Source: Rhizaria sp. SCN 62-66 (taxonomy: Eukaryota; Rhizaria, unplaced). Taken from it: a stretch of 61,151 bases of DNA. The stretch is from assembly GCA_001724265.1 (NCBI GenBank), contig MEDY01000295.1, positions 1 to 61,151 of the forward strand, in the 5' to 3' direction. Positions 57,501 to 61,151 of the stretch are shown here, piece after piece. Positions within the stretch are counted from its first letter, which is position 1, and each line of letters begins with the position of its first letter. The notes beneath the pieces were generated by a model. That model saw only the letters and a program-made list of their open reading frames with translations. It was not told the origin of the DNA and did not search any database. Position numbers and translations under genes: made by a program.

Positions 57501-60500
57501 TGTGAATGCGCCCGCGACGACGCTGACTCCGGTGCGGACACTTACTTTCTGGCAGCTTCACCGGTCCCTGTACCGGCTGGCCGATACGTGGACGGTGGGT
57601 ACGAACGTCGCCGAGTATGCCGACTTCATCTCTTACATCATCACCAACTGCACCGTCTCCCCTAAACTCCCACCGCAGCAACAACAGCAATCAGCCGCGC
57701 TTACGGCAGTCGCAGGTGCTGCCGGTGCTAGACCTGACTCGCTTGACGACACTGTTGACAGCGGTCATTTACAGGCGTTTCTCTCAGCGCAGAGAGCGGA
57801 TTCGGCTGCCCGAGCGCGCGCTCTGCCGGACGGGGCCCGCGCGCGCGCGCTAGCGCTGGCGAACCGTTGTAGCAGCAGCAATGTGAGGACTGATACCTTA
57901 GGCGGCATGAACGCTAACGGTGGAGATGCTGAGGACGAGGACATTGACCCTGAAGTTGCGGCTGCGTTGGCTGAAGCGCGGGCACTTGGCGCCGCTGTCA
58001 GCAACTATCTCCTGCCCTCACCATCAACACAGTCAGTGCAGGCGCAGTTTCAGTCGCAGTTGCCGACACGGAGAAATGCCGCCGCCACAACTGCGGAGGA
58101 TCAGGCCCACTTAGATAGTGTAAGTGCGTGGACGACTTTCTTCCTCGACCCGCGCTCCAGCACCGGCCTCCCAGCCTCTCTCGCTTCTCTGCCCGCGTTT
58201 GTTGCCGCCGCGCGCGCGCGCCCGGCGCCGCTGCCCGCCGCGCCCCGCGCCGCCGCCCGCGAGGCCGCAGCGGCGGTGCGGCGCGAGCTAGGCCTGCCGC
58301 CGCCGCCGCCGCTGCCGCCGCCGACTCCGCAGAACGCGTTGCCCCGGCGCACGGCCGCCGCGCTGGCCGCCGCCGAGGCCACAGGCGGCGGGAGAAGCGG
58401 CGGCGGCGGGCGCCGCAGGGGCCGGAGCTTCGGCTCCGGCGACGACACTGCGGACACCGCCGCGACAGGTGGCGACGGCGACGGTGACAACGATGGCACC
58501 GACGACGCGATGCCACTGCCGCTGTCGTCGTCTTCGCGGCTGTCGAGCGCACACGCCTCCGCGGTGTCATCGCCAGCGCACGGGTCCGCGCACGCCGCGG
58601 CGCATCGGCGCTCGCCATCTCCGCTGCCTCTCTCCCCCACAGCCGCCGCCGCAGCCGCCGCCGCTGCAGCAGCCGCAGCAGGTGGGGTTGCCGGTCACGG
58701 CCAGCGGCGGCAGCGCGCGCGCCCCCCCGTTGGCCCCGGGGGTCCCCACGGCAGGCTGCACTCGCGGCCCCCCGCGGCCGACGCGCTGCGGCTTAACTTC
58801 AACACCGTGGAGGCGCTGCTGGCGCGCGCTGTGCAGGATCTGTACGGCAACTCCACTGCGGCCACCCGCGGCGGCGGCGGCAGTGGCAGCGCGAGCAACG
58901 CGTCCACGCGCGCGGGCTCGCCAGACAGCGCTCTGCTACCCGGCGGCCATCGCGACGCAGCCGAGAGCAGAGGCGGGGCCCTGCCGGCGCCGTTTGCGGA
59001 CGCCGCGGTGCTGCCGGCGCCTCTGTCTGACGACTCGCCGGTCGACCCCGACGCTACGGCTAACGCTGATGCTGGCGCTGATGATGACAACGCGGATGAG
59101 ACAAACGGAGGCAAGGGGATGGCAGCACTGGGGCGGCTTAACATCGTCCTCTCCGCCGCCGCCGCCGCCACCGCATCAGCAGCAGCAGCGGCGGCGGCAG
59201 GGAGCGGACAGACGACGCCGCCGCTGTCGCCGCAGCTGCACGGCTCGCGCGTCCCCACCCCTGGCTCCGGCCCCGGCGCCAGCGGCCGCGTGTCGGCGCT
59301 CTCTCTCGCTGGCAGCGGCGGCCACGCTGGCGCGACTGGGACCGACGGGCTCTCGCGCGCGGGGTCGCCGACCCCGTCAAGCTCGCTGTCTGCGGCCGGC
59401 CCACGCGCGGCGTCGTCGCTGAGCGGGAAGCCGCGGATTGAGCTGACTCTGGACGAGATCACGCTCTCGCCGCTCAACAGCGCGACCCACGGCGCGGCGG
59501 CCGCGCACACCGCGACGACGGCGGCGACCGGGGGCCTGCGCGCGCTGTCGCCCGTCTTCGGCGGCCTCGGGCTCGGGGTCGGCTCCGGCAGCGATGACGG
59601 GCCTGGCTCGCCCGGCAGCGGCCACGGTCACGGCCACGGGCACGGTGCGTCGCCGTCGTCGTCGTCCTCTCTGTCGTCGCCGTCGGCCTCGGCTTCCGCG
59701 TCCTCGGCGGCCGCGGGGGCCTCGGGAGAGCGGGGTTCGCTGCCGCGGTCGTCCCCGTCCCCTGCCCCGGGCAGCGCACACCTGCTGCCGCCGCTACAGC
59801 CTTCTCTATCCCCACATTCGCACGCAATCGCCGCCAGCCGGGCGCAGTCGCCAGCGTTCATGCGCATCCCAGCCTCGCCGCTGTTTTCCTCAGCGCTGCA
59901 GCCGCCGCTGCCGTCGCGCGCGCCGTCTCCGCTCTCACGCCACGGCGGTAGCGGCGACGCCGGCGACGAGTCGGGCGTGATCACGGTCACACTGGCGCCG
60001 CCGCAGCGCGTGTTTGACGTCGACGACTCCTGGGAAGGCCGCGCATCGCGCTACGCGTACTTGCGCCGTCTGCGGCTGCACCGCACACTCCGCGGCCTCC
60101 TCACCGCGGGGCCCACGGCGTGGTACCCCGCTCCGTCCCCCGCCGCGACCGAGCCGCAACTCGCGCTGCTGGCCGCGCTCTCGGAGGCCGCGGGGCCCGG
60201 CGGCGGCGTGTTGTCACTCCTCGCCGACTTGCGTGACCTCAGGATCACGACTCCGTCAGTCACCGCGCTTGTATCGGCGCTCGCACTGTGCTTCGGCGAT
60301 GACGGCGCCGCCACGCGCGTCCAAATCGCGGCCGCCGTGGCCCCGCTGGCGCCCGCGGCCGCGCGGTTTTTCCTGCACTACTACGTCGCGCAGAGGCGGC
60401 TTAACTTTGCGACGGCGGACGATTTGATCCCCGCGCTGCCGCTGCCGGCGCCGCGCCCCCCCGCGCCCGTGTCTGCGGCTGCTGCGACTACGGACACCAG

Positions 60501-61151
60501 CGGTCCTTCTGACGCTGTCGTCGGGCCGTTGCCGCTGACAGTGCTGCCCGCGCCAGTGCTGCCTCTGATCGAGCAGCCGGCGCTTAAAATCACCCCCAGC
60601 AGTGACCGTGAGCAGCTCAACGAGGCCGCGGAGCCGACTGTGAGCGTCGCCGTTGCCGTGCGCGACCCCCGTGCGCGCTACGTCGCCCGCGTGCCGGAAG
60701 TTAAGCCGCTGTCCGTCTATCTCATTACCCTCTCTGCTGCGACGGCCGCTGCCAACGCAGCCGCGGCCGCCGCAGCCGCCGCGTCCGGCGGGCTGTCGGC
60801 GCCCTACATCGGCGGCGGCGGCGGTAGCAACTCAAGCTCTGATTCCGCCTCGAGCTCGCCTTCCTCTGCTTCTGCCTCTGCTGCCACTGCCAAGGCCGCT
60901 GCCCGCCGCGCCCGCCGCCCCCCCACCGCCGCCGCCGCCACCACTCACGACGACGACGACGATGATAATGACGATGGCCGGTTCAGCGTCGAGCTGCACA
61001 TGGCCCTGATCACCGCCGCCGCGGTCGCCGTCGCTGCCGAGGCCGCCGACGGGGCCGGCGGCGGCGCGGGCGGCGCGGGCGCGGGCGCCGACGCGGGCGG
61101 CGCGGGCAGCGACGGCGACGGCGACGACGACGACGGCGCCGCGGCGGGCGC
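51506..61151 (+). CDS. Enormous Ala/Ser-rich low-complexity protein, 3' end outside the window
   Basis: Proposed exons: 51506-51527 (ATG, MSGWRPP), intron to 51748 (GTAAAG to CTTTCAG, phase 1), main exon 51749-56932, intron 56933-57106 (GTACGT to TTCTTCAG, phase 1), then an exon open to the window end. This gives over 3,000 residues with no stop and no TAG. If the first short exon is wrong, translation starts at ATG 51790 (MSSPAAAP). Most of it is Ala, Ser, Gln, Asp and Gly runs. Ordered islands include LYDPRLLYLSVLAHRALTAP before the second intron, FWQLHRSLYRLADTWTVG then EYADFISYIITNC (about 57561-57656), ALLARAVQDLYGN (about 58810) and LHYYVAQRRLNFATADDLIP (about 60374). These look helical but match no family I know. 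The acidic and Ser-rich character suggests a nuclear or scaffold protein, with low certainty. Confidence 0.7.
51528..51748 (+). other. Proposed first intron of the Ala-rich gene
   Basis: Donor CCGCCAA|GTAAAG, acceptor CTTCGCTTTCAG|GGGTTG, 221 nt and AT-rich. Phase 1 on both sides completes an Arg codon and leads into an open frame, but the upstream exon is only 22 coding nt, so it is tentative. Confidence 0.45.
53889..53950 (+). repeat. Array of a 15-bp unit in coding sequence
   Basis: Four consecutive copies of GTGACYGTGAGCAGA-like units encode alternating DREQ/SDCEQ. The same ACYGTGAGCA core is scattered through several genes of this window in other frames. Confidence 0.85.
54248..54345 (+). 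repeat. Cluster of GGCGGCTTAAC motifs
   Basis: Four related copies (GACGGCTTAAAT, CGCGGCCTAACC, GGCGGCTTAACC, GGCGGCTTAACT) encode GLNYD, GLTPD, GLTPD and GLTSL. Single copies recur later in the same gene in another frame as RRLNF. Confidence 0.75.
55925..55972 (+). repeat. Cluster of CCCCTTAGAC motifs
   Basis: Three copies within about 50 bp (CCCCTTAGAC, GTACTTAGAC, CCCCTTAGAC) encode PLDRRGYLDGGPLDFDS. The inverse form GTCTAAG-GGG appears in dolichol kinase and at its stop codon. Confidence 0.7.
56933..57106 (+). other. Intron in the Ala-rich gene
   Basis: Donor GCGCTGG|GTACGT and acceptor CCGCTTCTTCAG|CCCCCG, 174 nt. It is strongly AT-rich between GC-rich exons; phase 1 on both sides, completing an Ala codon. 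Confidence 0.85.

Noticed and set aside
51681-60620. Long minus-strand and off-frame ORFs across the Ala-rich gene
   Set aside because: Arg/Ala/Pro-rich shadows that arise because GC-rich repeats have few stops in any frame. The plus frame alone continues across the intron.

Overview
This is nuclear DNA of a microbial eukaryote. The genes carry GT-AG introns (about 95-235 nt). Exons are GC-rich and packed with Ala, Gln, Ser, His and Asn homopolymers, spacers are AT-rich, and genes lie on both strands. The products are eukaryotic: a dolichol kinase, a SAP-domain protein, and a giant surface protein with sushi, EGF, IPT and Cys-rich modules. I cannot name the species; a free-living protist is the safest reading.

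The main result is that UAG appears to be a sense codon, most likely glutamine. In four genes, long open frames are interrupted only by TAG and continue in the same frame beyond it. Ten such TAGs are robust and three more depend on the splicing model. About half lie in or beside Gln codons, for example CAG-TAG-CAG at 46622-46630. One falls inside a repeated domain that aligns on both sides of it. No recognisable gene ends in TAG: all visible terminators are TAA or TGA. Read this way, eight or more apparent ORFs collapse into one giant gene and four more collapse into dolichol kinase.

Layout: (1) 1-205, a possible 3'-terminal exon. (2) 254-5854, minus, a low-complexity SAP protein of about 1,866 aa. 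(3) 6782-8616, minus, a two-exon uncharacterised protein. (4) A 2.15 kb divergent spacer, then a secreted purple-acid-phosphatase-like metallophosphoesterase (10767-14063, plus). (5) A convergent spacer with a 185-bp direct repeat. (6) 15378-44755, minus, an essentially intronless giant gene of about 9,790 codons: signal peptide, tandem repeats of about 715 residues, beta-rich ectodomain, eight sushi modules, EGF-like, two IPT, a Cys-rich stalk and a multi-pass membrane region. (7) A divergent spacer with a spliced 5' leader, then a small coiled-coil protein (46133-46957, plus). (8) 47268-51371, minus, dolichol kinase. (9) 51506 to the window end, plus, an enormous Ala/Ser-rich protein of unknown function, incomplete at its 3' end.

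The genes do not form an operon or an obvious pathway. They are linked by the shared genetic code and by several short DNA motifs (ACYGTGAGCA, GGCGGCTTAACTTC, CCCCTTAGAC). These recur in several genes, in both orientations and in different reading frames.
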